In this document: in pieces, positions 1 through 5,546 of the stretch | How positions within the stretch are numbered: the first letter of the stretch is position 1 | Layout: the number at the start of each line of letters is the position of its first letter | DNA from: Sphingomonas sp. | GTDB lineage: Bacteria; Pseudomonadota; Alphaproteobacteria; Sphingomonadales; Sphingomonadaceae | DNA: 5,546 nt | Direction of reading: 5' to 3' | Assembly (NCBI GenBank): GCA_021154945.1 | Contig: JAJNQF010000096.1 | Location: 1 to 5,546, forward strand | The notes under the pieces: model-generated | What the model was told of the DNA's origin: nothing | The model's input: the letters and a program-made list of their open reading frames with translations, nothing else | Database searches by the model: none | Program-made: the position numbers and the translations under genes

Positions 1-46
1 GTGGGGTCCAGCGCTCCACGATTTCGCGAACACAAGCCCCCGGTGC

Positions 47-50
47 AGGA
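47..50 (+). promoter_or_regulatory. Shine-Dalgarno site supporting the ATG at 58
   Basis: An AGGA core ends 7 bases before the ATG at 58, which is good spacing. It favours that ATG over the GTG at position 1. The frame is open to the window edge and nothing upstream of position 1 can be seen, so the choice is not final. Confidence 0.5.
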
Positions 51-57
51 CCCGCGA

Positions 58-1482
58 ATGTCGATCGAACCCGTACCACGCGCCACCGCTCGCATCGCCA
101 TTCTCGCCGCAACCGCGCTGTGCGTCGCGTCGCTCGCGCTCTTTTGGCCGGGCACCGCGATGTACGATACCGTCGCGCAATATCAGCAGGTCCTGTCGGG
201 CGTGTACGACGATTGGCACCCGCCGATCATGGCGCGCATCTGGACGGTGATGGCACCGTTCGGGCCCGGCGCGACGCCGATGCTCGTCGTGCAACTCGTC
301 ACCTATTGGCTCGGCCTCGGCCTGATCGCCGGTGCGCTTGCCCGCCTCGGGCGCCCCCGCAGCGCGCTCGCGATCCTCGTCATCGGCCTTTTACCGCCGT
401 TCCTCGGTTGGCAGGGTGTCGTGCTCAAGGACGCGCAACTTGCCGGCGCGTTGCTCGCCGCAGTCGGGATCGTGGGCTGGTGGCGCCTCGCGGGCCGCCC
501 TTTGCCCGGCGCGATGTGGATACCGGTGACGCTGCTGCTCGCCTATGCCGTGCTGGTCCGGGCGAACGCCGTGTTCATCGTCGTGCCGCTGGTGGTGATG
601 CTCGCGCCGCGCCCCGCCGGCCTATTCGCCAAGACCGTCACCGGCCTGATCGCGGTGGTCGTCGTCCTCGGCGTCGCGCCGATCATCAACCATCAAGTCC
701 TGGACGCGCAACGCAGCGGCGTCGAGGCGACGCAGGCACTCTACGACTCGGCCGGCATCGCCGCCCGCGTGCCGGACAGCACCACTACCGGCCTGACGCA
801 GGCGGAAGCGGCGACCGTGATCGCCCGCCACTGCGCTAAACCGTTCTTCTGGGATCCGCTCGGCGACGACGTACATTGCGGGACGACGATGGCGCGGCTG
901 AGAGCGTTGCCGACCGCGACGCTCTACGTCACGCTGGCGTCCGCGGCGCTGCATCACCCGATCGCCTACGCCACGCACCGCTTCGCGCATCTGAACTCGA
1001 CCGACCGCTGGCTCGTACCGTTCCACTGGCCGAGCGCCGCGCCACCGACCGCGTCCGAACCCAATACGCTCGGGCTCGCCGACCCCAATGCCGCCGCCCG
1101 CACCTGGGAAGGCATGACCGCCGCGACCGTCGAGACGCCGCTGGGCTGGCCGATCGCATGGATCGTCGTCGCGATCACCGCACTGGCGACATGCCTGTCG
1201 CGCCGACGCGACGCCGTGCGCGACTTCGCCACCGCGCTGCTGGTGTCCGCGCTTGCCCTGGAGGCGAGTTTCGCGGTCCTCAGCATCGCCTCGGATCTGC
1301 GCTATCACCTGTGGCCGATGATCGCGACGGCGGTGGCTGTGGTCCTGCTCGCCGACCGAACCCCACCGCTGCGAACGCTGACCATCGGCGGCGGGGCTCT
1401 CATCCTGGTGATCTTCGGCGGGCTAGCCGCGCGCGCGACGCTTCCCCTGCCACCGCAGAGTTACGCGGGTATGCTCGGCTGA
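58..1482 (+). CDS. polytopic membrane protein, probable GT-C-like glycosyltransferase
   Basis: A 474-residue integral membrane protein with about 10 to 11 predicted hydrophobic helices: one near residues 12-29, a cluster of about six between 75 and 215, and four between 362 and 464. A more polar stretch at about 215-362, containing Cys259 and Cys274, probably lies outside the membrane. The first loop, between helices 1 and 2, has an Asp in MYDTVAQYQ (D37) and a DWHP motif at 52-55. Later come a Lys-Asp pair (124-125), an RAN motif (168-170) and RYHLW (about 415-419). An acidic first loop followed by such motifs is typical of GT-C enzymes, which transfer sugars from polyprenyl-phosphate donors on the periplasmic side. 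It recalls DUF6020/GT39-like proteins, but donor and acceptor cannot be read from the sequence. The start at 58 has an AGGA site; an in-frame GTG at position 1 would add 19 weakly hydrophobic residues. The gene ends 8 bases from a convergent gene. The membrane topology is secure, the enzyme class is inference. Confidence 0.8.
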   Translation: MSIEPVPRATARIAILAATALCVASLALFWPGTAMYDTVAQYQQVLSGVYDDWHPPIMARIWTVMAPFGPGATPMLVVQLVTYWLGLGLIAGALARLGRPRSALAILVIGLLPPFLGWQGVVLKDAQLAGALLAAVGIVGWWRLAGRPLPGAMWIPVTLLLAYAVLVRANAVFIVVPLVVMLAPRPAGLFAKTVTGLIAVVVVLGVAPIINHQVLDAQRSGVEATQALYDSAGIAARVPDSTTTGLTQAEAATVIARHCAKPFFWDPLGDDVHCGTTMARLRALPTATLYVTLASAALHHPIAYATHRFAHLNSTDRWLVPFHWPSAAPPTASEPNTLGLADPNAAARTWEGMTAATVETPLGWPIAWIVVAITALATCLSRRRDAVRDFATALLVSALALEASFAVLSIASDLRYHLWPMIATAVAVVLLADRTPPLRTLTIGGGALILVIFGGLAARATLPLPPQSYAGMLG

Positions 1483-1490
1483 GCCGCCCT

Positions 1491-2609
1491 TTAGCGCCGC
1501 CTGACCTTCCGTCGAGGATACGCATCGTAATATTGGGTGGTCGTCGTTGTCGTCGTGGTAACCGGTACAGACTGGACGATCACCGTCGTCGAACCCGCCG
1601 GATATGCGCCGCCGCTCGTTGTCGTAACCGTCGTCGCGCCGTCGGGTGAGACCCATGTGCCGCCCGGCGCGACCGTATAGCTGCGCGGCGGGGCATAGTC
1701 CCCGCCGTAGGGCTGGGGCGCGTAATCGTCGGCATAAGCGGGCGGCGGCGGTGCGTACTCGGCTGCGTAGGCCGGCGGGGGCGGATAGCCGGCTCCGTAT
1801 CCTGAAACGCGTGCTGGTGGAGGGGGCGGTGGCGGAGGTGACGCAAGGCGGCCCCGGTCCTCGGTCTTTTCGATCGCGTATCCCGCCGCGGCACCGACGC
1901 CAGCACCGATCAGGGTCCCGCCCAGGCGATTGCCGCGACCCGCGATGACGTTGCCCGCGACGCCGCCGGCAACCGCGCCGATCGCTGCGCCACCCAGACC
2001 GGTGTCACGCCGAGGCGCACCGCGATCGTCATAGGGCGCGGCGTATCCGCGGTCGCTCGGCCCGGCATAGACCGAGTCGTTGGCGGCATAGTCGCGGGGG
2101 CTCACGGCCACGTAGCCGTTGGAGTCGTAGCGATCCCAGTCGATGTCGCTCGCCGTGTCGTAGATCGATCCGCGCGAGTCGATCAGCACCGCATCGTCGT
2201 AATAGCGCGCCCAGTTATAACCCTGCGGCGGTCGGGAAAGGCCATAGGTCGACCAGTCGCCGATATAGAAGCGCGGTGCGTTCCAATAGGTCGGCACGGC
2301 CCAACCACGATGCGGGCGACGGTATCCTGCCCAACCGCCGGGCGCGTTGGCGCCGCCCCACCAGCGCCCGCCGATCTTGCTGCCCCAGCGCGGCTGGCGG
2401 CGCGTTGCGGCCCGCTGCGATCCGACCGGTCGGGAGGACGTGTGAACGACGGGCGGACGCGCGGCGATAGGTCCCGGGCGACGAGGGTTTGCCATCGGCG
2501 CCTGCATCGTCGCACCCGGCACGCCGTAGCTGGTGCCGGGGCGCTGCTGGGCCTCCGCTGCGCCGCTGACGACGACAAGCCCTGCGCTCGCGATCAAAAG
2601 GCTCCGCAT
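1491..2609 (-). CDS. secreted RcnB-domain protein with glycine zipper and Pro/Tyr/Thr-rich tail
   Basis: A 372-residue exported protein. Residues 1-20 form a signal peptide (hydrophobic core LLIASAGLVVVSG, cleavage likely after AEA). A basic, Pro-rich linker leads to an RcnB-type domain at about 82-160, recognised by its Trp-rich start (GRWWGG), the YWNAPRFYIGDW stretch, the YGLSRPPQGYNWARYYDDAV core and a following LID. E. coli RcnB is a small periplasmic protein affecting Ni/Co homeostasis; most alphaproteobacterial members of the family are uncharacterised, so a metal role is not established here. A glycine zipper follows at about 204-246 (alternating G/A, as in 2TM-type envelope proteins). 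Then come eight consecutive prolines, a Tyr-Ala-Pro repeat region at about 270-312, and a Thr/Val-rich end with eight consecutive Thr codons (1536-1559) before a basic C-terminus (RRKVRRR). It is much longer than a plain RcnB. An AGGGAG site (2616-2621) supports the start. It lies downstream of, and on the same strand as, the reductase gene. Confidence 0.85.
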   Translation of the reverse strand: MRSLLIASAGLVVVSGAAEAQQRPGTSYGVPGATMQAPMANPRRPGPIAARPPVVHTSSRPVGSQRAATRRQPRWGSKIGGRWWGGANAPGGWAGYRRPHRGWAVPTYWNAPRFYIGDWSTYGLSRPPQGYNWARYYDDAVLIDSRGSIYDTASDIDWDRYDSNGYVAVSPRDYAANDSVYAGPSDRGYAAPYDDRGAPRRDTGLGGAAIGAVAGGVAGNVIAGRGNRLGGTLIGAGVGAAAGYAIEKTEDRGRLASPPPPPPPPARVSGYGAGYPPPPAYAAEYAPPPPAYADDYAPQPYGGDYAPPRSYTVAPGGTWVSPDGATTVTTTSGGAYPAGSTTVIVQSVPVTTTTTTTTQYYDAYPRRKVRRR

Positions 2610-2727
2610 GTCCGTCTCCCTGGTTCCGCCACCCTATCCCGCGCAAACGCCGGATTTCTTAACGGGTTGCTTACCAAAGCCGCAGAGGAGTCACCAGTGA
2701 GCGTACCGTCCCTAAACGGATCAGGTC
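2610..2727 (-). other. intergenic spacer upstream of the RcnB-domain gene
   Basis: These 118 bases separate the reductase stop codon from the RcnB-domain start, on the same strand. The only clear element is the AGGGAG ribosome binding site at 2616-2621, 6 bases before the ATG. The central part (about 2655-2680) is locally richer in A/T than its surroundings and is a plausible promoter position, but I cannot fit a convincing -35/-10 pair. No terminator-like hairpin with a T run follows the reductase gene, so read-through is possible. Confidence 0.4.
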
Positions 2728-3219
2728 CTACAGCCGCTCGCCGAGCAGTGCCGCCAGCGCCTCGCACCCCGCCGCGTCCTCGGCATCGAACCGCGCGGGT
2801 TCGGGGCTGTCGAGGTCGAGCACCGCGACCAGCGTGCCGTTCTTGGTCACCGGCACGACCAGTTCGGAGCGGCTCGCAGCATCGCAGGCGATGTGGCCGG
2901 GGAACGCATGCACGTCCTCGACCAGTTGCGTCGTCAGCGTCGCGGCGGCGGCACCGCAGACGCCCTTGCCGACCGGGATGCGGATGCAGGCGACCTTGCC
3001 CTGGAACGGCCCGAGCACGAGTTCGCCGCCCTGTGCTTCGGGCACCAGCCGGTAGAAGCCCGCCCAGTTCAGGTCAGGGAGATATTCCCACATCAGTGCG
3101 GCGGCGTTGGCCATGTTGGCGATCGGGTCACGCTCGTCCGCGGTCAGCGCGTCGAGCGCGGCGAGCAGGTCGCGGTAGAGATCGGCCTTGGTGCCGGCGG
3201 AGATATCGAACTGGTACAT
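2728..3219 (-). CDS. msrC: free methionine-(R)-sulfoxide reductase (fRMsr, GAF fold)
   Basis: A 163-residue cytoplasmic enzyme that reduces free L-methionine-(R)-sulfoxide to methionine, drawing electrons from thioredoxin, as part of oxidative damage repair. The whole protein is one GAF domain of usual family length. Three conserved cysteines are present: Cys78 (in GKVACIRIPVGKG), Cys88 (GVCG) and Cys112 (GHIACDAASRSE). Their spacing of 10 and 24 residues equals that of Cys84, Cys94 and Cys118 in the E. coli enzyme (YebR/MsrC), where the last is the catalytic one. The hallmark VEDVHAFPGHIACD and LDLDSPEPARFD segments are intact. The start at 3219 has AAGGAAG just upstream (3224-3230). The gene lies 170 bases downstream of arfB and 118 bases upstream of the RcnB-domain gene. 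Its upstream region contains a 7-base inverted repeat and a palindromic repeat, so it may have its own promoter. No key residue is missing. Confidence 0.95.
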   Translation of the reverse strand: MYQFDISAGTKADLYRDLLAALDALTADERDPIANMANAAALMWEYLPDLNWAGFYRLVPEAQGGELVLGPFQGKVACIRIPVGKGVCGAAAATLTTQLVEDVHAFPGHIACDAASRSELVVPVTKNGTLVAVLDLDSPEPARFDAEDAAGCEALAALLGERL

Positions 3220-3261
3220 CGGTCTTCCTTGATTGAGAGGCAGCTAACGCTCCCCAAATCC

Positions 3262-3286
3262 GTCACCCGGCAAACGCTAGGGTGAC
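3262..3286. repeat. short inverted repeat upstream of the fRMsr gene
   Basis: GTCACCC at 3262-3268 is matched by its exact reverse complement GGGTGAC at 3280-3286, with 11 bases between. It sits 43 to 67 bases upstream of the fRMsr start codon, a position suited to a dyad operator or an RNA hairpin in the 5' leader. A 7-base match can also occur by chance in GC-rich DNA, and I recognise no regulator for it. Confidence 0.35.
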
Positions 3287-3302
3287 CCAACGGCAATGTG
3301 GT

Positions 3303-3328
3303 GATCCTCCCCCGCCAGGGGGAGGATC
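3303..3328. repeat. REP-like palindrome (single symmetric copy)
   Basis: A perfect hairpin: an 11-base stem (GATCCTCCCCC and its complement) closed by the loop GCCA. The first 23 bases are identical to the left arm of the element at 5365-5391, so this is a dispersed repeat. It lies in the 170-base gap between the arfB 3' end and the fRMsr start, 61 bases after the arfB stop in the direction of transcription. No T run follows on either strand, so it is not a classical intrinsic terminator, though such a stable stem could slow transcription or protect the 3' end of the rluA-family/arfB message. A 10-base perfect palindrome (GGGCTAGCCC) lies nearby at 3339-3348. Confidence 0.8.
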
Positions 3329-3389
3329 GCAAGGTCGTGGGCTAGCCCCGCCCAACGAACGTCGACGACCCGCCCACGGGCATGGCCGC

Positions 3390-3815
3390 TCAATCGTCGC
3401 GGACCTTGCCGCGTCCCGCCTTGACCCCGCTCCGCACCTTCTTCGTATCGACCCGTCGTGCTTTCGCCGCCTTGGACGGCTTGGTCGCGCGGCGGGCCTT
3501 GGGGACGATCGTCGCTTCCTTGATCAGCGCGACCAGCCGCTCGCGGACTTCCTGCCGGTTGAGCAGCTGCGAGCGCGAGCCTTCGCTACGCAGCACCAGC
3601 ACGCCGTCGCGGGTGAGGCGCGATCCCGCGAGCACGGCAATGCGGTTCTTGACCGCCAGCGGCAGGCCGGGCGAGAGGCCGACGTCGAAGCGCAGGATCA
3701 CCGCGCTGTCGGTGGTGTTGACGTGCTGGCCACCGGGACCGCCCGAGCGGGTCGTGCTCTCGATCAGTTCGCTGTCGTCGATCGAGATCGACCGGGTGAT
3801 CGGGATCGCGACCAT
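3390..3815 (-). CDS. arfB: alternative ribosome-rescue factor ArfB (peptidyl-tRNA hydrolase)
   Basis: A 141-residue protein of the YaeJ/ArfB (human ICT1) family. It enters ribosomes stalled on messages without a stop codon and hydrolyses the peptidyl-tRNA. The compact RF-1-type catalytic domain covers about residues 1-100, with the GGQ motif at 28-30 inside SGGPGGQHVNTTDSAV; the Gln positions the hydrolytic water. The tail from about 102 to 141 is very rich in Lys and Arg (for example PKARRATKPSKAAKARR), as expected for the segment that lies in the empty mRNA channel. The codon-recognition domains of true release factors are absent, and the length is typical of ArfB. The start at 3815 follows a purine-rich AGGGGAGGGG stretch. 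It begins 19 bases after the stop of the upstream pseudouridine synthase, so the two are probably co-transcribed. With no trans-translation genes in view, its importance relative to tmRNA cannot be judged. Confidence 0.95.
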   Translation of the reverse strand: MVAIPITRSISIDDSELIESTTRSGGPGGQHVNTTDSAVILRFDVGLSPGLPLAVKNRIAVLAGSRLTRDGVLVLRSEGSRSQLLNRQEVRERLVALIKEATIVPKARRATKPSKAAKARRVDTKKVRSGVKAGRGKVRDD

Positions 3816-3834
3816 AAGCCCCTCCCCTCGGCTC

Positions 3835-4554
3835 TCAGCCGTCGGTGGAGTCGGGCGTCGTCACCGCGTTGGCAACCGGAGCGACGTCGGCGGCTGGCGT
3901 CACCTCGTCGGCGAAACCGGCCTTGGCGAACCTTTCGGGCAGCGGCGCTTCGGCGAGCACGTCGGGCTTGCCCGGACGCGGTACGATCAGCCGCTGCGCA
4001 TGGAGCATCATGCCGAGCCCGTCCGCCTGGCCGTACACGCCGTCGCCGACCACCGGCGCGCCGAGGCCGCTCGCGGCGTGGACGCGGATCTGATGCGTGC
4101 GGCCGGTCTCGGGCAGGAATTCGACCAGCGAGCGGCCGTCCTTGATCTCGAGCAAGCGCCACTTGGTGCGCGACTTCTTGCCGTCGGGATCCTCGACCAT
4201 CCGCCAGCCGGTCTCGGCGGTGCTGACCTTGCCCAGCGCCATCTCGATCAGGCCGGACGTGCCTTCGACCACGCCGTCGAGCAGCGCGACATAGCGCTTC
4301 GACACGAGACCCTGTTCGAACGCTTGCTGCAGCCGGGCATGCGCCTTCGGGTTGCGCGACAGGAGGAGGCATCCGCTCGTATCGCGGTCCAGGCGATGGA
4401 CCGCCTTCGGCCAGCGCTGGAAGCCGAACTTCAGGCTTTCGAGATGATTTTCGAGGCTCAGCGAGCCATCGCGGGGTGGATCGACCGGCAACCCCGCGGG
4501 TTTGTCGATTACCAGGGCCTCGCCGTCGAGGAAGAGTACGCGTTCACCATGCAT
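3835..4554 (-). CDS. RluA-family RNA pseudouridine synthase
   Basis: A 239-residue enzyme that isomerises uridine to pseudouridine in rRNA and/or tRNA. The core begins at once with ALVIDKPAGLPV (13-24). The signature HRLDRDTSG is at 53-61, with Asp56 the expected catalytic nucleophile. Further family motifs are the KRYVALLDG segment (86-94), GRTHQIRVH (151-159) and GDGVYG (170-175). There is no N-terminal S4 domain, so it resembles RluA (23S rRNA U746 and tRNA U32 in E. coli) more than RluC or RluD; the exact target is not readable, so no symbol is given. The last 24 residues or so are a low-complexity Ala/Val/Thr/Asp tail outside the catalytic fold. The ATG at 4554 is the best start: the frame is open for only about ten more codons and the core follows directly. 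The Shine-Dalgarno site is weak. It is the first gene of the leftward cluster, ahead of arfB. Confidence 0.93.
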   Translation of the reverse strand: MHGERVLFLDGEALVIDKPAGLPVDPPRDGSLSLENHLESLKFGFQRWPKAVHRLDRDTSGCLLLSRNPKAHARLQQAFEQGLVSKRYVALLDGVVEGTSGLIEMALGKVSTAETGWRMVEDPDGKKSRTKWRLLEIKDGRSLVEFLPETGRTHQIRVHAASGLGAPVVGDGVYGQADGLGMMLHAQRLIVPRPGKPDVLAEAPLPERFAKAGFADEVTPAADVAPVANAVTTPDSTDG

Positions 4555-4601
4555 GGCGCCGCCCTTGCCATCATTAGCGCCTGCGTGCCAGAGCCGTCAC
4601 G
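4555..4601. promoter_or_regulatory. divergent intergenic region
   Basis: Only 47 bases separate the start codons of the leftward pseudouridine synthase gene and the rightward carboxypeptidase gene. Promoters for both must lie here or overlap the opposite 5' coding ends. I see no clear -35/-10 pair and no strong Shine-Dalgarno on either side. The role is inferred from position only. Confidence 0.4.
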
Positions 4602-5351
4602 ATGTTGCACCGTATAGTTGCCCTTGTTCTGGTCCTGGCACCGACGGTCGCCGAGGCACAATTGTGCGAAGGCCAGAGCGCGGCGATCGCGCCGGATGGC
4701 CGCGCGTTCGGGCATTTGCCCTATGGCGATGCGCCCGAAAGCGAGCTGGTCACGCTGCCGTCGGAGTATTCGGTGGGCAATCCGTGCGTGGTGCGTGCCG
4801 ACATGCTGCCCGATCTGTTGCGACTGTTCGCGGCGGCGCAGGGCGATCCCTCGGTGATGGGCCAGCTCCGCGCGCTGTCGTGCCAGCGGTCGATCGCCCG
4901 CCAGCGCAGCGTCTTCTGCCGGGGCGAGACCAGCAGCGCGGCCGATCGCGCGATCTCGGTCGCTCCGCCGGGGTATAGCGAGCATTCGACCGGCTATGCT
5001 CTGGATTTCGCGGTGCGGCCGGCGAACGGGTGTCCCGATGCGGAGGCGTGCATGGCCGCGACCCCTGCTGCGCGTTGGCTTCGCCTGAACGCCCCGCGGT
5101 TCGGGTTCGAACAGAGCTTTCCGGGTGGGAACAAGCAGCACGTGAAGTGGGAGCCCTGGCATTGGCGCTGGGTGGGCGCGAGCGGTAATGCGCGTGGGGC
5201 AGCGAAGGCGCGGTTCGTGTTCGCGCGCGCGCGACGGCAATACCCGGCGGACCCTGGGGTGGTGCCTCTGGTAGTGAAGTTCAGCGCACCGCCGCCGCTG
5301 CCCACGCCGGTTGCGCCACCGCCGTCCCGGTCGAAGAAAAGGCGCCGCTGA
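4602..5351 (+). CDS. exported VanY-type D-Ala-D-Ala carboxypeptidase (peptidase M15B)
   Basis: A 249-residue zinc peptidase predicted to trim the terminal D-Ala of peptidoglycan stem peptides in the periplasm. Residues 1-19 are a signal peptide with cleavage after AEA. The catalytic domain covers about 50-192. The SxHxxGxAxD motif reads SEHSTGYALD (126-135), giving zinc ligands His128 and Asp135; EPWH (184-187) supplies the catalytic Glu184 and third ligand His187. SCQRSIARQRSVFC (93-106) carries the Arg/Gln substrate-binding element. Six cysteines in the mature part (22, 62, 94, 106, 144, 150) suggest disulphides. The C-terminus is Pro-rich and then strongly basic (SKKRRR), a tail not needed for catalysis. 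The start at 4602 is supported by the signal peptide; an in-frame TAG lies at 4575-4577. It stands alone, divergent from the pseudouridine synthase gene. Cell-wall maintenance fits better than glycopeptide resistance, since no vanHAX or vanRS-like genes are in view. Confidence 0.9.
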   Translation: MLHRIVALVLVLAPTVAEAQLCEGQSAAIAPDGRAFGHLPYGDAPESELVTLPSEYSVGNPCVVRADMLPDLLRLFAAAQGDPSVMGQLRALSCQRSIARQRSVFCRGETSSAADRAISVAPPGYSEHSTGYALDFAVRPANGCPDAEACMAATPAARWLRLNAPRFGFEQSFPGGNKQHVKWEPWHWRWVGASGNARGAAKARFVFARARRQYPADPGVVPLVVKFSAPPPLPTPVAPPPSRSKKRRR

Positions 5352-5364
5352 CGCCAAAGGGGTC

Positions 5365-5490
5365 GATCCTCCCCCGCCAGGGGGAGGTGGCTCGCCCTTG
5401 CCAGACGGAGGGGGAAGACACGGAACAGAGGTCGCGCTTGCCTCCCCCTCCGTCACCTTCGGTGCCACCTCCCCCTCGCGGGGGAGGATC
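5365..5490. repeat. paired REP-like inverted-repeat element
   Basis: A 126-base element made of two head-to-head units. The outer arms, 5365-5391 and 5464-5490, are reverse complements at 26 of 27 positions. Each arm is itself a hairpin with an 8-base CCTCCCCC stem, with loops GCCA (5376-5379) and TCGC (5476-5479). A second pair of inverted segments, GACGGAGGGGGA at 5404-5415 and its exact complement at 5443-5454, lies inside, leaving a centre of about 27 unpaired bases. The single palindrome at 3303-3328 is a relative. I recall similar GGGGAGGTGGC...ACGGAGGGG units as abundant in sphingomonads and related bacteria, but could not check. It begins 14 bases after the carboxypeptidase stop and ends 14 bases before the clpS stop, so it separates two convergent genes and may limit read-through in both directions. 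No T run, coding potential or clear target-site duplication is seen. Confidence 0.85.
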
Positions 5491-5504
5491 AGCAGACGGT
5501 TAGC

Positions 5505-5546
5505 TCACGCCTTTTCGAGCGTGCACTGGAGCGGATGCTGGTTCTG
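5505..5546 (-). CDS. clpS: ClpS, ATP-dependent Clp protease adaptor (3' end only)
   Basis: Only the final 13 codons and the TGA stop are in the window; the rest lies beyond the right edge. The residues read QNQHPLQCTLEKA, which closely match the end of E. coli ClpS (ENEHPLLCTLEKA as I remember it). ClpS binds the N-terminal domain of ClpA and delivers N-degron substrates to ClpAP. The substrate-binding residues are not visible here. Third codon positions are mostly G or C, as in the neighbouring genes. It converges on the carboxypeptidase gene, with the inverted-repeat element between them. The call rests on a short but distinctive tail. Confidence 0.8.
   Translation of the reverse strand, partial: QNQHPLQCTLEKA

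Noticed and set aside
622..1308. A 228-codon minus-strand frame opposite the membrane protein gene
   Set aside because: Low-complexity Arg/Gly-rich translation typical of the antisense of a GC-rich gene; the plus strand encodes clear membrane helices.
2640..2680. A sigma-70 promoter or CtrA-type site (GTAA...TTAA) upstream of the RcnB-domain gene
   Set aside because: The half-site spacing is 8, not 7, and no -35/-10 pair is convincing, so only a possible promoter region is noted.
2310..3236. A 308-codon plus-strand open frame across the RcnB-domain and fRMsr genes
   Set aside because: Arg-rich shadow translation covering two real genes and the gap between them; no plausible protein features.
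3303..3328. A classical Rho-independent terminator after arfB
   Set aside because: The stem is strong, but no T run follows in either direction.
3382..4617. A long open frame of 411 codons on the plus strand opposite arfB and the pseudouridine synthase
   Set aside because: It is antisense to two genes with intact family motifs, has no recognisable domain, and long antisense frames are expected in DNA this rich in G and C.
4602..5351. A vancomycin-resistance determinant
   Set aside because: The protein has VanY-type chemistry, but no resistance cluster is in view and chromosomal M15B carboxypeptidases are common in Gram-negative bacteria.
4509..5468. A 319-codon minus-strand open frame opposite the carboxypeptidase
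   Set aside because: Arg/Pro/Ala-rich composition with no domain; it runs through the inverted-repeat element and antisense to a well-supported zinc peptidase.
5365..5490. A complete MITE or insertion-sequence remnant
   Set aside because: No target-site duplication is evident at the ends and there is no transposase fragment; a REP-like pair describes it better.

Overview
The window comes from a GC-rich alphaproteobacterial chromosome. It is most likely from the Sphingomonadales (Sphingomonas or a relative), judging by the protein sequences, the strong G/C bias at third codon positions, and GATCCTCCCCC-type intergenic palindromes, which I remember as common in that group. No database search was possible, so the taxonomic call is inference. 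The window holds six complete protein genes, the last codons of a seventh, and intergenic palindromic repeats. I see no tRNA, rRNA, CRISPR array, insertion sequence or phage gene.

Layout from left to right. A plus-strand gene for a polytopic membrane protein (58-1482) resembles GT-C glycosyltransferases. It meets, tail to tail with an 8-base gap, a long minus-strand gene for a secreted RcnB-domain protein (1491-2609) that also carries a glycine zipper and Pro/Tyr/Thr-rich repeats. Three further minus-strand genes follow to the right: a free methionine-(R)-sulfoxide reductase with a GAF fold (2728-3219), the ribosome-rescue hydrolase ArfB (3390-3815) and an RluA-family pseudouridine synthase (3835-4554). 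The synthase and arfB are 19 bases apart and are probably one transcription unit acting on ribosome or RNA function. The reductase and the RcnB gene lie downstream after gaps of 170 and 118 bases and may have their own promoters.

Across a 47-base divergent gap, a plus-strand gene (4602-5351) encodes an exported VanY-type (M15B) D-Ala-D-Ala carboxypeptidase with its zinc and catalytic residues intact. After it, a 126-base inverted-repeat element (5365-5490) separates this gene from the convergent 3' end of clpS, of which only the last 13 codons are visible (5505-5546).

These genes are mostly ordinary housekeeping, envelope and stress functions placed side by side, not a single pathway. I found no convincing undescribed system. 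The most interesting points are the three-part RcnB protein, the orphan GT-C-like membrane protein, and the paired palindromes placed at gene ends.
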